Source of the DNA: DASZQY01 sp035548515
GTDB lineage: Bacteria; Pseudomonadota; Alphaproteobacteria; Rhizobiales; Kaistiaceae
Direction: 5' to 3'
DNA: 64,000 nt
NCBI GenBank assembly: GCA_035548515.1
Contig: DASZSW010000008.1
Coordinates: forward strand, 1 to 64,000
Every line of letters starts with the position of its first letter. Position 1 is the stretch's first letter. This document shows, in pieces, positions 32,062 through 40,223 of this stretch. The notes under the pieces were generated by a model, which saw nothing but the letters and a program-made list of their open reading frames with translations, ran no database searches and was not told the DNA's origin. The position numbers were made by a program, and so were the translations under genes.

Positions 32062-34101
32062 ATGACCAACCCGCTCACCGCCCCGTGGACTTCGCCCGTC
32101 GGCCTGCCGCCCTTCGACCAGATCAGGCCGGAGCACTTCCGCCCCGCGTTCGATGCGGAGATGGCGGCGCAGCTCAAGGCGATCGACGCCCTCGTCGCGG
32201 ACAAGTCCCAGCCGACCTTCGCCAACACGATCGTGCCGCTGGAGAAGTCCGGCCTTGGGCTGGACCGCGTGGCGGCGGTGTTCTTCCACCTCTCGTCGGC
32301 GGACACCAACGATGCGCTGCAGGCGGTGGAGCGGGAGATCGCCCCGGTGCTGGCGCGGCACGGCAACGCTATCTCGCTGAACGAGCCGCTGTTCCGCCGT
32401 ATCGAGGCCGTGTGGAAGGATCGCGGGACGCTGGGCGCGGAAGAGAAGCGGGTCGTCGAACGCTACCACACCAATTTCGTTCGCTCCGGCGCCGCGCTCG
32501 ACGCCACCGGCAAGAAGCGACTGGCGGAGATCACCGAACGTCTTGCCGAGATCGGCACGCAGTTTGGGCAGAACGTGCTCGCCGACGAGTCCGAGTTCAA
32601 GCTGGTGCTGGAGACATCCGACGATCTCGCCGGCCTGCCCGATTCCGTCGTCGCGGCGGCGGCGGAAGCGGCCAGCGAACGCGGCCTGTCGGGCAAGCAC
32701 GTCATCACCCTCTCGCGCTCCTCGATCGAGCCGTTCCTCCAATTCTCGACGCGACGCGATCTTCGCGAGAAGGCGTTCGAGGCGTGGATCAGGCGTGGCG
32801 AGTTCGGCGGCAAGACCGACAACCGCGCGCTGATCTCGGAGATGATCACGCTCCGCGCCGAGCGGGCGAAGCTGATGGGCTACCCGACGTATGCGCACTT
32901 CCGTTTGGCCGACACGATGGCCAAGACGCCGGAGGCGGTCGGCAAGCTGCTCAGCTCCGTATGGGAGCCGGCGAAAAAGCGCGTGGCGGCGGAAGAGGAG
33001 GCACTGCAGGCCGAGGTCGCCGCCGAGGGCGGTAACTTCAAGGTCGCGCCGTGGGACTGGCGGCACTACTCGGAGCGCGTGCGCAAGCGCGCGTACGATT
33101 TCGACGAGGCCGAGCTGAAGCCTTACCTGCAGCTCGACAGGATGATCGCGGCGACGTTCGACGTGGCGCACCGCCTGTTTGGCCTGTCGTTCGAAGAGGT
33201 GAAGGGCGCGCCGCTCTACAATCCGGATGTCCGCGTCTGGAGTGTGACGCGCGAAGGGAGGGCGGTCGGCACGTTCCTCGGCGATTACTTCGGCCGCGCG
33301 TCGAAGCGCAGCGGCGCGTGGATGTCGGCGCTTCGCGACCAGCAGAAGCTCACCGGCGACGTCCGTCCCGTCATCGTCAATGTCATGAACTTCGCCAAGG
33401 CGCCGAAGGGCCAACCGGCGCTGCTTTCCTTCGACGATGCGCGCACGCTGTTCCACGAGTTCGGCCATGCGCTGCACGGCCTCCTTTCCGACGTGACCTA
33501 TCCGCTGATCGCCGGCACCAACGTGGCGCGCGATTTCGTCGAGTTGCCGTCGCAGCTTTACGAGCACTGGCTGGAGGTGCCGGAAGTGCTCCGCGCCTTT
33601 GCTGTCCATGCCGACACCGGCAAGCCGATGCCGGAGAAGCTGCTCGAGAAGGTGCTGGCCGCCCGCCGGTTCAACCAGGGCTTCGCCACCGTCGAGTACA
33701 CATCCTCAGCGATGGTCGACCTGGACCTGCATTTGCTGCCGGGCGCCAAGGACGTTGACGTCATCGCGTTCGAGAAGGCCGCACTGGCGAAGATCGGGAT
33801 GCCCGACGCGATGGTCATGCGCCATCGCACGCCGCATTTCGCCCACATCTTCTCCGGCGACGGCTACGCGTCCGGCTACTACAGCTACCTGTGGTCAGAG
33901 GTGCTGGATGCTGACGCTTTCGAGGCGTTTACCGAGACCGGCGATGCTTTCGACGCGGCGACCGGCAAGCGGTTGCACGACTACGTTTATTCAGCCGGGT
34001 ATTTGCGCGATCCGGAGGAGGCTTACGTTGGCTTCCGCGGGCGGCTGCCGACATCGGATGCGTTGCTGCGCAAGCGGGGGCTGGACGGCAAGCCGGCGTA
34101 G
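32062..34101 (+). CDS. dcp: M3 family oligopeptidase (Dcp-like peptidyl-dipeptidase)
   Basis: A 679-residue cytosolic zinc metallopeptidase. The HExxH motif is FHEFGHALHG (His465, Glu466, His469), and a third ligand Glu lies in RDFVELPSQLYEHW. The opening NPLTAPWTSPVGLPPFDQIRPEHFRPAFD and the PTFANTIVPLEKSG block are characteristic of the Dcp/OpdA group, and length is normal. Such enzymes trim short peptides, for example after import or protein turnover. ATG at 32062 is preceded by non-coding repeats, so the longer open frame upstream is spurious. Composite repeats lie on both sides of the gene. Confidence 0.93.
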   Translation: MTNPLTAPWTSPVGLPPFDQIRPEHFRPAFDAEMAAQLKAIDALVADKSQPTFANTIVPLEKSGLGLDRVAAVFFHLSSADTNDALQAVEREIAPVLARHGNAISLNEPLFRRIEAVWKDRGTLGAEEKRVVERYHTNFVRSGAALDATGKKRLAEITERLAEIGTQFGQNVLADESEFKLVLETSDDLAGLPDSVVAAAAEAASERGLSGKHVITLSRSSIEPFLQFSTRRDLREKAFEAWIRRGEFGGKTDNRALISEMITLRAERAKLMGYPTYAHFRLADTMAKTPEAVGKLLSSVWEPAKKRVAAEEEALQAEVAAEGGNFKVAPWDWRHYSERVRKRAYDFDEAELKPYLQLDRMIAATFDVAHRLFGLSFEEVKGAPLYNPDVRVWSVTREGRAVGTFLGDYFGRASKRSGAWMSALRDQQKLTGDVRPVIVNVMNFAKAPKGQPALLSFDDARTLFHEFGHALHGLLSDVTYPLIAGTNVARDFVELPSQLYEHWLEVPEVLRAFAVHADTGKPMPEKLLEKVLAARRFNQGFATVEYTSSAMVDLDLHLLPGAKDVDVIAFEKAALAKIGMPDAMVMRHRTPHFAHIFSGDGYASGYYSYLWSEVLDADAFEAFTETGDAFDAATGKRLHDYVYSAGYLRDPEEAYVGFRGRLPTSDALLRKRGLDGKPA

Positions 34102-34116
34102 ACGCGGAGGCGCGCT

Positions 34117-34164
34117 CCCTCAGTCGGCTTCGCCGACAGCTCCCCCGTAAACGGGGGAGCACCC
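34117..34164 (+). repeat. type B palindromic repeat, copy B2
   Basis: It matches B1, with CGGCTTCGCCG in place of CGGCTAACGCCG, and begins 16 bases after the dcp stop. The hairpins could also end the dcp transcript. Confidence 0.9.
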
Positions 34165-34179
34165 GCGCTAGCGGCGCCG

Positions 34180-34237
34180 CCGGGTCCTCCCCCGCGAAGC
34201 GGGGGAGGGGGACCATGCGAAGCATGGTGGAGGGGCC
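34180..34237 (+). repeat. type A palindromic repeat, copy A3
   Basis: Nearly identical to A1. It follows B2 by 15 bases, so this side of dcp has the order B-A while the other side has A-B-C. Confidence 0.9.
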
Positions 34238-34314
34238 GCCGACGTTTCACATTTGAAGCGCGCGCGCCGTGCCGGGCGCGTGTAATCTTCCGCCAACAAA
34301 TCGGGGGTAACGTC

Positions 34315-35301
34315 ATGGCGCTCAGCATCCTGTTCATCGGCGGCACGGGTCAAATTTCGCTGCCGTGCGTGAACGAGGCGGTCGCGTCCGGCCACAAGGT
34401 GACGGTACTGAACCGGGGCAAGAGCGACATCGGCTTGCCGAAGGGCGTCGAGACCATCGTCGGCGACATGCACGGCGAGACCTACGCCAATCTCGGCAAT
34501 AGGCACTACGACGTGGTCGCCCAGTTCCGTCTGTACACACCGGCGGAAATGCAGCGCGACATCCAGACGTTCACCGGCAAGACGGGCCAGTACATCTTCA
34601 TCTCGTCGGCGTCGGCGTACCAGAAGCCCGCCAAGCACTACATCATCACCGAGCGCACGCCGCTGGAGAATCCCTACTGGGAATACAGCCGCAACAAGGC
34701 GGCATGCGAGAAGGCGCTGCAGAGCCAGAGCAAGCTGCCCTACACGATCGTGCGCCCGAGCCACACGGTGCGCACGGGCATGCCGGTGCAGATGGGCGAC
34801 GCCGACGCGAGCCTGCGTCGCATGATCGCCGGCAAGCCGCTGATCATCGCCGGCGACGGCACGTCGCTATGGACGCTGACGCGGGCGGTGGATTTCGCGG
34901 TGCCGTTCGTCAAGCTGTTCGGCAACCAGAAGGCGATAAACGATGATTTCCAGATCACATCGGATCGCGGCTTCACCTGGGACCAGATCCACGACGCGAT
35001 CGGCCGAGCCTTCGGTGTCAAGGCGATCCACTGCCACGTGCCGACCGATACGCTGATCCGTTACCACCACGCGTGGGAAGGTCCGCTGCTCGGCGACAAG
35101 TCGTGGTCGGCGCTGTTCGACAATTCGAAGGTGAAGAGCGTGGCCGGTGACTTCAAGGCATCGACCGACCTCGACAAGATCCTCGAGGAGTCGGTGGTCC
35201 ACGCCAAGGCGCGGTTGAAACACCCGGCGCCTCCGATGAGCGATGAGGAGAAGCTGATGGAGCGCATCATCGCAGCGCAGTCAGCGCTCGGCGTGGTTTA
35301 G
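34315..35301 (+). CDS. NAD-dependent epimerase/reductase-like SDR protein
   Basis: A 328-residue atypical/extended short-chain dehydrogenase family protein. The Rossmann motif is LFIGGTGQISLPCVNEAVASG near the N-terminus. FISSASAY with EYSRNKAACEKAL gives the Ser and YxxxK pair. DFAVPFVKLFGN and the second half resemble CSP41-like and sugar-epimerase-like proteins. It is probably a cytosolic nucleotide-sugar or isoflavone-reductase-like enzyme; the exact substrate is unknown. It appears monocistronic, with a clear terminator downstream. Confidence 0.82.
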   Translation: MALSILFIGGTGQISLPCVNEAVASGHKVTVLNRGKSDIGLPKGVETIVGDMHGETYANLGNRHYDVVAQFRLYTPAEMQRDIQTFTGKTGQYIFISSASAYQKPAKHYIITERTPLENPYWEYSRNKAACEKALQSQSKLPYTIVRPSHTVRTGMPVQMGDADASLRRMIAGKPLIIAGDGTSLWTLTRAVDFAVPFVKLFGNQKAINDDFQITSDRGFTWDQIHDAIGRAFGVKAIHCHVPTDTLIRYHHAWEGPLLGDKSWSALFDNSKVKSVAGDFKASTDLDKILEESVVHAKARLKHPAPPMSDEEKLMERIIAAQSALGVV

Positions 35302-35387
35302 CGATCACAACCGAGTCATTGCGTCTGACGGAAACCGCCTGTTAGGCACGGTCGCAGAGAACCTTCGCTCCGGATAGCCTCCGGCAG

Positions 35388-35412
35388 GGGTGCTCGAGCA
35401 CCGGCGCTTTTT
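35388..35412 (+). terminator. rho-independent terminator
   Basis: GGTGC-TCGA-GCACC forms a perfect hairpin followed by GGCGC and TTTTT. It lies 86 bases after the stop of the SDR gene and should end that transcript. Confidence 0.7.
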
Positions 35413-35442
35413 GATTCACCGCTCGGCGAGGACAGTTCGCAG

Positions 35443-35805
35443 CTACATCTTCGCGAAATGGCACGTCAGGTGGATAACCCGGCCCTTCTCGTCGTGAGCA
35501 GTCACTGCGCCGGAAAGCTCGTTGTCATTCTCCAAAGTACCGTCAAATTTCTCGTTCCAGTCTGGAATGCTGAAGTGGACCTGTGCGCCCTGGATGGTCC
35601 ACTTGCCGTCGCCGTAGTCGTCTTCTCCCTGGTCGTCGGTGTCCACCGCTACCGCTGCCCCGTGCGCATTGAACTCGATGATGTCGAAGTCGCAGTCGTC
35701 GGCTATCCAGCCTGTTCCATCGAGGCTTGCGGGCGCGGCCTGCGTTGTCGCACCGCCTATAAGCAGCACAGCCGTCGCAGCAGCAATCAGCGCAGTCTTC
35801 GGCAT
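35443..35805 (-). CDS. hypothetical secreted protein, lipocalin-like size
   Basis: A 120-residue protein with a signal peptide (MPKTALIAAATAVLLIGGATTQA). The mature part starts with LDGTGWIADDCDFDIIEF and continues with beta-strand-like pieces (GKWTIQGAQVHFSIPDW, EKFDGTLENDNELSGAV) to the C-terminal IHLTCHFAKM. Two cysteines (DDCD, LTCHF) could form a disulfide. It looks like a small beta-barrel, but no family is recognised. The ATG at 35805 has AAGGGA upstream; an earlier in-frame start lacks support. It is transcribed as a single gene. Confidence 0.65.
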   Translation of the reverse strand: MPKTALIAAATAVLLIGGATTQAAPASLDGTGWIADDCDFDIIEFNAHGAAVAVDTDDQGEDDYGDGKWTIQGAQVHFSIPDWNEKFDGTLENDNELSGAVTAHDEKGRVIHLTCHFAKM

Positions 35806-35890
35806 GTCTTTCCCTTGACGGAAGCGTAGTCGCTCCGAGCCTAGCGGCATATCACGCGCACGTCCAAGGGGCGCGGTTAGGTCGCGGAGT

Positions 35891-36409
35891 TCACGCGGCG
35901 AGCATCGCCTTGGTCAGCATCTCGCCGGTTGCAATGATGCGTCCGCTGGCCCCGGCGAGCGCGCTGTGGTCGAGTTCGAGCCCAAGGAACCGTCGGCGAT
36001 CGACCGGACCGGGCATCAGCAGGCCGGTGGTCTTATCGGCGGTGAAGCCGAAGCGGGCGTAGTACTCCGGGTCGCCGACCAGAATGATGCCTTTGTGGCC
36101 GATCATCTTCGCGCGCGCGATCGCGAGGCGCATCAGGTTGGCACCGACGCCGTCGCCCTGGGCGGCCTGATCGACCGCGAGCGGGCCGAGCAGCAGGGCA
36201 GGGCGCCCGCCGGCGTCGACATGCCAGAGGCGAACGGAGCCGACGAGCTTGCCCTGATCGCGGGCGACGAGCGCCAGCCCGCGCGCCGGTTCGCGGCCGG
36301 CGCGGAGCTTCTCGGATGGCTTGAGGACGCGCGCCCGACCCATGACGCGGTCGAGCAGCACTTCCCGGGCGCCGGCTTCCGCCGGCGCCTCCGTGGCGAA
36401 GTGGATCAT
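35891..36409 (-). CDS. GNAT family N-acetyltransferase (YhbS-like)
   Basis: A 172-residue acetyltransferase. The GNAT core includes GLALVARDQGKLVGSVRLWHV, LLLGPLAVDQAAQGDGVGANLMRLAI (acetyl-CoA pyrophosphate loop) and the YARFGF segment of the YhbS group. It starts ten bases after the ornithine decarboxylase stop and is co-transcribed with it. Acetylation of a polyamine or related amine is suggested by this linkage only; YhbS-like proteins can have other substrates. Confidence 0.85.
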   Translation of the reverse strand: MIHFATEAPAEAGAREVLLDRVMGRARVLKPSEKLRAGREPARGLALVARDQGKLVGSVRLWHVDAGGRPALLLGPLAVDQAAQGDGVGANLMRLAIARAKMIGHKGIILVGDPEYYARFGFTADKTTGLLMPGPVDRRRFLGLELDHSALAGASGRIIATGEMLTKAMLAA

Positions 36410-36419
36410 TGGCGCGGTC

Positions 36420-37553
36420 CTAGATGACGTACGACTTCAGGGGCTCGAAGCCGTTGAACGCAACGGCCGAGTACGTCGTCGTGTAGGCGCCGGTGCCCTC
36501 GATCAGGACCTCATCGCCGATCGACAGCGATACGGGGAGGTCATACGGGACCTTCTCGTAGAGCACATCGACGGAGTCGCAGGTCGGGCCGGCGATGATG
36601 CACGGCGCCTTGGCGTCGCGGTCATGCACCGTCTTGATCGGGTAGCGGATCGCCTCGTCCATCGTCTCGGCGAGGCCGCCGAACTTGCCGATGTCGAGGT
36701 AGACCCAACGCGGCTCGCCCTCATCCTTCGACTTCTTCGAGATGAGCACGACCTCGGCCTTGATCACGCCGGCATCGCCGACCATGCCGCGGCCCGGTTC
36801 GATGATCGTCTCCGGGATGCGGTTGCCGAAGTGCTTGCGCAGCGCCGTCGAGATCGCGCGGCCGTACTGCTTCACCAGCGGCACCTTCTTCAGGTACTTC
36901 GCCGGGAAGCCGCCGCCGAGGTTGACCATGCGGAGCTGGATGCCGCGATCCGACAGCGTGCGGAACACCTCCGCCGTCGCCTTCAGGGCGTTGTCCCAGG
37001 CGGCGGTGTTCGGCTGCTGCGAGCCGACGTGGAAGGAGATGCCATAGGCGTCGAGGCCCATACGGTAGGCGTGCTCGAGCACGCCGATCGCGACGTCCGG
37101 ATCGCAGCCGAATTTCCGCGACAGCGGCCACTCCGCACCGTCGCCGGCGCAGAGGATGCGGCAGAACACGCGCGAGCCGGGGGCGGCGCGGGAAATCTTC
37201 TCGACTTCCTCGATGCAATCGACCGCGAAGAGGCGGATGCCGCGGGAATAGGCGGCGGCAACGTCGCGTTCTTTCTTGATCGTGTTGCCATACGAGATGC
37301 GGTCGGGGGTCGCGCCGGCGGCGAGCGCCATGTCGATCTCGTTGACCGAGGCGCAGTCGAAGCTGGAGCCGAGCGAGGCGAGGAGCCTCAGGACTTCCGG
37401 TGCCGGGTTTGCCTTCACCGCGTAGTAGACGCGGCTGTCCGGCATCGCCTTGGCAAAGGCGAAGTAGTTGTCGCGCACGACCTCGAGGTCGACGACGAGA
37501 CAGGGGCCTTCGGGTCGTCGGTCGCGGAGGAATTCGCGGATGCGGTCAGTCAT
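36420..37553 (-). CDS. ornithine/lysine decarboxylase, fold III PLP type
   Basis: A 377-residue PLP enzyme of the alanine-racemase-fold (eukaryotic-type ODC) family, converting ornithine to putrescine. The PLP lysine is in YYAVKANPAPEVLRLLA (Lys47), the phosphate loop is VNLGGGFPAKYL and IEPGRGMVGDAGV, and the catalytic Cys is in GPTCDSVDVLYE. Bacterial homologues of this length are ornithine or dual lysine/ornithine decarboxylases. ATG at 37553 has GGGAG upstream. The frame stays open 39 codons further, which may be leader sequence (see the leader RNA). The GNAT gene follows by ten bases. Together with hss it supplies homospermidine. Confidence 0.92.
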   Translation of the reverse strand: MTDRIREFLRDRRPEGPCLVVDLEVVRDNYFAFAKAMPDSRVYYAVKANPAPEVLRLLASLGSSFDCASVNEIDMALAAGATPDRISYGNTIKKERDVAAAYSRGIRLFAVDCIEEVEKISRAAPGSRVFCRILCAGDGAEWPLSRKFGCDPDVAIGVLEHAYRMGLDAYGISFHVGSQQPNTAAWDNALKATAEVFRTLSDRGIQLRMVNLGGGFPAKYLKKVPLVKQYGRAISTALRKHFGNRIPETIIEPGRGMVGDAGVIKAEVVLISKKSKDEGEPRWVYLDIGKFGGLAETMDEAIRYPIKTVHDRDAKAPCIIAGPTCDSVDVLYEKVPYDLPVSLSIGDEVLIEGTGAYTTTYSAVAFNGFEPLKSYVI

Positions 37554-37649
37554 TGCCGGGGTTCTCCCAGAGCCAAACGGGTTGAAAACCGCGGTGCGCT
37601 TTGCCTTCGGCCGATCGCGATGGAGACGATCGTGCCGTTGACGCTGAAC

Positions 37650-37950
37650 ACCGGTTTGCTGGCTCATCACCAGCGGGTTTTCCGGTTGGCAGTCGTCAGG
37701 TGGACGGGGCCGTCCAGTCTGTCGCTGCCTTCGTTTGGATCGGGAGACCCGTCCGCACGGCCGGCAAGAAGTAGTGCCTCTTCAGTAACCCCGGCGAAGT
37801 GGACGCGCCGGTTGAGACCAAAAAAGCCCGCTACGTCGTTGCTTTAAGCCGCTGTCCTTCGAAGCGTCCGGGATCTTCCCGGCGGTTCGCCCTCGGACGT
37901 AGTTTGCGACCACAGGCACGTGCGAATTTGGGCAAGGGCCGATGTATGCT
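37650..37950 (-). ncRNA. structured leader RNA, speF-motif-like, with attenuator
   Basis: On the minus strand upstream of the decarboxylase, CTACGTC (37902-37896) pairs perfectly with GACGTAG (37837-37831). The loop holds a second hairpin, CCGGGA-AGA-TCCCGG (37882-37868). The closing arm is followed by CGGGC and six T residues (37825-37820), as in a transcription attenuator. Position upstream of an ornithine decarboxylase gene in a Rhizobiales-like genome matches the speF leader motif known from that order. A possible promoter, TTGATT then 17 bases then TACATC, precedes it. The ends are approximate. Confidence 0.6.
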
Positions 37951-38017
37951 CGAAAGATTGCGGAATCAAGAACGAATTTGGGTCTGCCCGAAATTTCTCA
38001 CGCGAGAGGAGTCGCCG

Positions 38018-38410
38018 ATGGTCCCGTTCGCCACCCGCCGCATCTCCGAGGAGGCGGATGTCATCGCCCCCGACGGTTCAGAGGTGCGTCTGCTCGCCGT
38101 CTCGGAACGCGGCAGCATGGCGCATTTCCGACTTCCCGCAGGCGCGACGTCGAAGCCGGTGAGGCATCGCAGCGTCGAGGAGCTTTGGTTCTTCACTGGC
38201 GGCAAGGGGCTGATGTGGCGCCGGCTCGGCGAAGAGGAGGGCACCGTCGCCGTAGCAGTCGGGACGTCGCTCTCCATCCCGCCCGGCACGTCGTTCCAGT
38301 TCCGCGCCACCGGCGATTCGCCGCTCGATGCCGTAGCGGTAACCATGCCGCCGTGGCCCGGCATGGCGGAGGCCGAGTTGGCGGAGGGCATCTGGCCGGC
38401 GACGGTGTAG
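38018..38410 (+). CDS. cupin domain protein
   Basis: A 130-residue single-domain cupin. The two conserved motifs are visible: VRHRSVEELWFFTGGKGLMW (His, His/Glu pattern) and GTSLSIPPGTSFQFRATGDSPLDAVAV. Such proteins bind a metal or small ligand. ATG at 38018 has AGGAG seven bases upstream. It is divergent from the ornithine decarboxylase leader region and convergent with the DUF1801 gene. The specific role is unknown. Confidence 0.82.
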   Translation: MVPFATRRISEEADVIAPDGSEVRLLAVSERGSMAHFRLPAGATSKPVRHRSVEELWFFTGGKGLMWRRLGEEEGTVAVAVGTSLSIPPGTSFQFRATGDSPLDAVAVTMPPWPGMAEAELAEGIWPATV

Positions 38411-38426
38411 CCGGCCGGATTTTTCC

Positions 38427-38870
38427 TCAGCCGAGGGCCTTCTTCAGCAGCGCCTTGATGCGGGTCTCGTCGGCAGCCGTCAGCTGCGTCACCGCATAGG
38501 TCGTGGGCCACATGTTGCCGTCGTCCAGCATCGCCTTGTCGCTGAATCCGAGGGTCGAATACCGCGTCTTGAACTTCTGGCCGGGTTGGAAGAAGCAGAC
38601 GATCTTGTCGTCCCGGGCCCAAGCCGGCATGCCGTACCAAGTCCTCGGCTTGAGCGCGGGGGCGTTGGCGGTGATGAGCGCGTGGATGCGCTCGGCGAGC
38701 CCGCGGTCAGGCTGCTTCATGGCCGCGATCTTGGTGCGGACCTCGGCCTCGCCGTCGATCTTGCCGGTGCTCCGCCCCCGCTTCTCGGCGGCGTATTCCC
38801 GCATCGCCGCCTTTTCCTCGGCGGTGAAGGTTTCGACCTTTTTCTTCGCAGGTTTGCGCACGCTCTTCAT
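38427..38870 (-). CDS. DUF1801/YdhG-like protein
   Basis: A 147-residue cytosolic protein with a lysine-rich N-terminus and a YdhG/DUF1801-type body: LITANAPALKPRTWYGMPAWARDDKIVCFFQPG and LGFSDKAMLDDGNMWPTTYAVTQL. The ATG at 38870 has GGAGAG six bases upstream. It is the fourth gene of an ArsR-SRPBCC-SRPBCC operon. The function is unknown. Confidence 0.78.
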   Translation of the reverse strand: MKSVRKPAKKKVETFTAEEKAAMREYAAEKRGRSTGKIDGEAEVRTKIAAMKQPDRGLAERIHALITANAPALKPRTWYGMPAWARDDKIVCFFQPGQKFKTRYSTLGFSDKAMLDDGNMWPTTYAVTQLTAADETRIKALLKKALG

Positions 38871-38945
38871 GGCAACTCTCCTCATGGAACTGGAAAGCAT
38901 AGCGCCTTTCACCAGTGGCGCCACGCCTCGGGCTGGGCGACCTTC

Positions 38946-39419
38946 CTAGTTCGCGGCTTCAGCGGCGCGCTTGGAGGCGGCCTGGTCTGAGTCCATCGGC
39001 TTGCCGGTCTCCAGCAGCGTCTTCAGCCCGGCCAGGATCTTCGGCCAGCCGCCACTGACGCCCGCGATCGTCTTCGAATTATCCATGTCGATCTCGTGGG
39101 TCACTGTCAGCTTGGTGACGCCGTTCTGCGGGACAAGATCGAAGGCGCAGCGGGTGTAGCCTTCCGCCTTCAGTTCCGGCACGAACTCGTTCCGCCACTT
39201 CAGTACGAAGCGCCGCGGCGGGTCGTATTCAAGCACCTCGCCGCTGTCGGTCGGGTTGCCGTTCGCGGCGAACATCTTCCATGCGGAGCCGACCTTCCAG
39301 TCGCTCTCCTGCGTGGCGCCAAAGAAATATCGGCGGGTGAACTCGGGCTTCCGCAGCGCGTCCCATATGCTTTCCGGAGTGGCGCGGATGTAGGTCACGT
39401 AAACGAAACGGCTGGCCAT
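38946..39419 (-). CDS. SRPBCC/AHSA1 domain protein, copy 2
   Basis: A 157-residue START-like ligand-binding domain of the AHSA1 type. It opens with FVYVTYIRATPESIWDALRKPEFTRRYFFGATQESDWKVG and contains KWRNEFVPELKAEGYTRCAFDLVP. It is paralogous to the next gene upstream (starts share YIRATPESIWDAL versus HIKSTPERVWQAI). Such proteins bind hydrophobic ligands. It lies five bases after the first copy. A C-terminal Lys/Ala-rich tail is additional. Confidence 0.87.
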   Translation of the reverse strand: MASRFVYVTYIRATPESIWDALRKPEFTRRYFFGATQESDWKVGSAWKMFAANGNPTDSGEVLEYDPPRRFVLKWRNEFVPELKAEGYTRCAFDLVPQNGVTKLTVTHEIDMDNSKTIAGVSGGWPKILAGLKTLLETGKPMDSDQAASKRAAEAAN

Positions 39420-39424
39420 GGTTT

Positions 39425-39844
39425 CTACTCCTCCGCCGTCTTGATGAGGCCGGCAAGGATGCCCTTCCAGCCGTTCTTCAGGTTCTCGTAGGCTTGGCTG
39501 CCTTCGGTGAACTCGTCGTGGACCAGGGTCAGCTTCACGCCGTCGCCGTCCGGGTCAATGGTGAAGGTGACGCGGGAATCCGGCTCCTTGCTCATCTCGC
39601 CCCAGGCGATGTGCCAGGAGAACTGGAGCTTGCGCGGCTTGTCGGCGACGAGGACCTTGCCGGTGTCCGGAGCGCCCATGCCCTCCGGTTTCTTGAAGGT
39701 GATCGGCGAGCCGACCTTCCAGTCCGACTCTACGCGGGTGCCGTACCAGTAGCGTTGGGTGAAGGTCGGGTCGGTGATCGCCTGCCAGACGCGCTCCGGC
39801 GTCGACTTGATGTGGTTGACGTACACAAGCTCGGGCTTAGCCAT
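39425..39844 (-). CDS. SRPBCC/AHSA1 domain protein, copy 1
   Basis: A 139-residue AHSA1/SRPBCC protein: VYVNHIKSTPERVWQAITDPTFTQRYWYGTRVESDWKVG, then KLQFSWHIAW and the closing helix AYENLKNGWKGILAGLIKT. Its start overlaps the end of the ArsR gene by eight bases, so it is translationally coupled. ArsR-SRPBCC pairs are widespread in Proteobacteria, and the SRPBCC domain may sense or sequester the effector. Confidence 0.88.
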   Translation of the reverse strand: MAKPELVYVNHIKSTPERVWQAITDPTFTQRYWYGTRVESDWKVGSPITFKKPEGMGAPDTGKVLVADKPRKLQFSWHIAWGEMSKEPDSRVTFTIDPDGDGVKLTLVHDEFTEGSQAYENLKNGWKGILAGLIKTAEE

Positions 39845-40154
39845 CGTCTTTGTCCTCAAGGGCGCGTTTCAGATCGGCCAGGGCCGCGATCCGCGTGCGT
39901 TCGTATTTGCCGATCCAGCGGTCGTAGATCTCGCCGATCGGCGCGGGGTTCAGGTAGTGCAGCTTCTCGCGGCCGCGCTTCACGGCCGCGACGAGGTTGG
40001 CGTCCTCCAGGATCGCGAGATGCTTGGTCACGGCCTGCCGGCTCATGTCCAGGCGCTCGCAGAGCTGTCCAAGGGTCTGGCCGTTTTCCGAACGCAAGCG
40101 ATCCAGAAGCTCGCGGCGGGTCGGATCGGCCAGGGCCTTGAAGACGTCGTCCAT
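39837..40154 (-). CDS. ArsR family transcriptional regulator
   Basis: A 105-residue winged-helix repressor. MDDVFKALADPTRRELLDRL is the standard N-terminal helix, LGQLCERLDMSRQAVTKHLAILEDANLV is the helix-turn-helix and VKRGREKLHYLNPAPI is the wing. No metal-binding cysteines are visible, so it is of the non-metal (SRPBCC-linked) type. A perfect 16-bp palindrome at 40170-40185 just upstream is its likely operator. It heads a four-gene operon and is divergent from the gamma-glutamyltransferase-like gene. Confidence 0.92.
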   Translation of the reverse strand: MDDVFKALADPTRRELLDRLRSENGQTLGQLCERLDMSRQAVTKHLAILEDANLVAAVKRGREKLHYLNPAPIGEIYDRWIGKYERTRIAALADLKRALEDKDDG

Positions 40155-40169
40155 CGCCCGCTCATATAG

Positions 40170-40185
40170 GCAACCATTTGGTTGC
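40170..40185. promoter_or_regulatory. probable ArsR operator palindrome
   Basis: GCAACCA-TT-TGGTTGC is a perfect inverted repeat 15 bases upstream of the ArsR start and 38 bases upstream of the divergent gene. It is of the size bound by ArsR dimers and could control both directions. Confidence 0.65.
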
Positions 40186-40223
40186 ATGTCAAGCGTCGTC
40201 CGAATCCGGCTAGAACAGGGGCC

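Noticed and set aside
31846..33609. 587-codon minus-strand open frame
   Set aside because: It is antisense to dcp, whose HEFGH motif and family blocks clearly mark the true strand.
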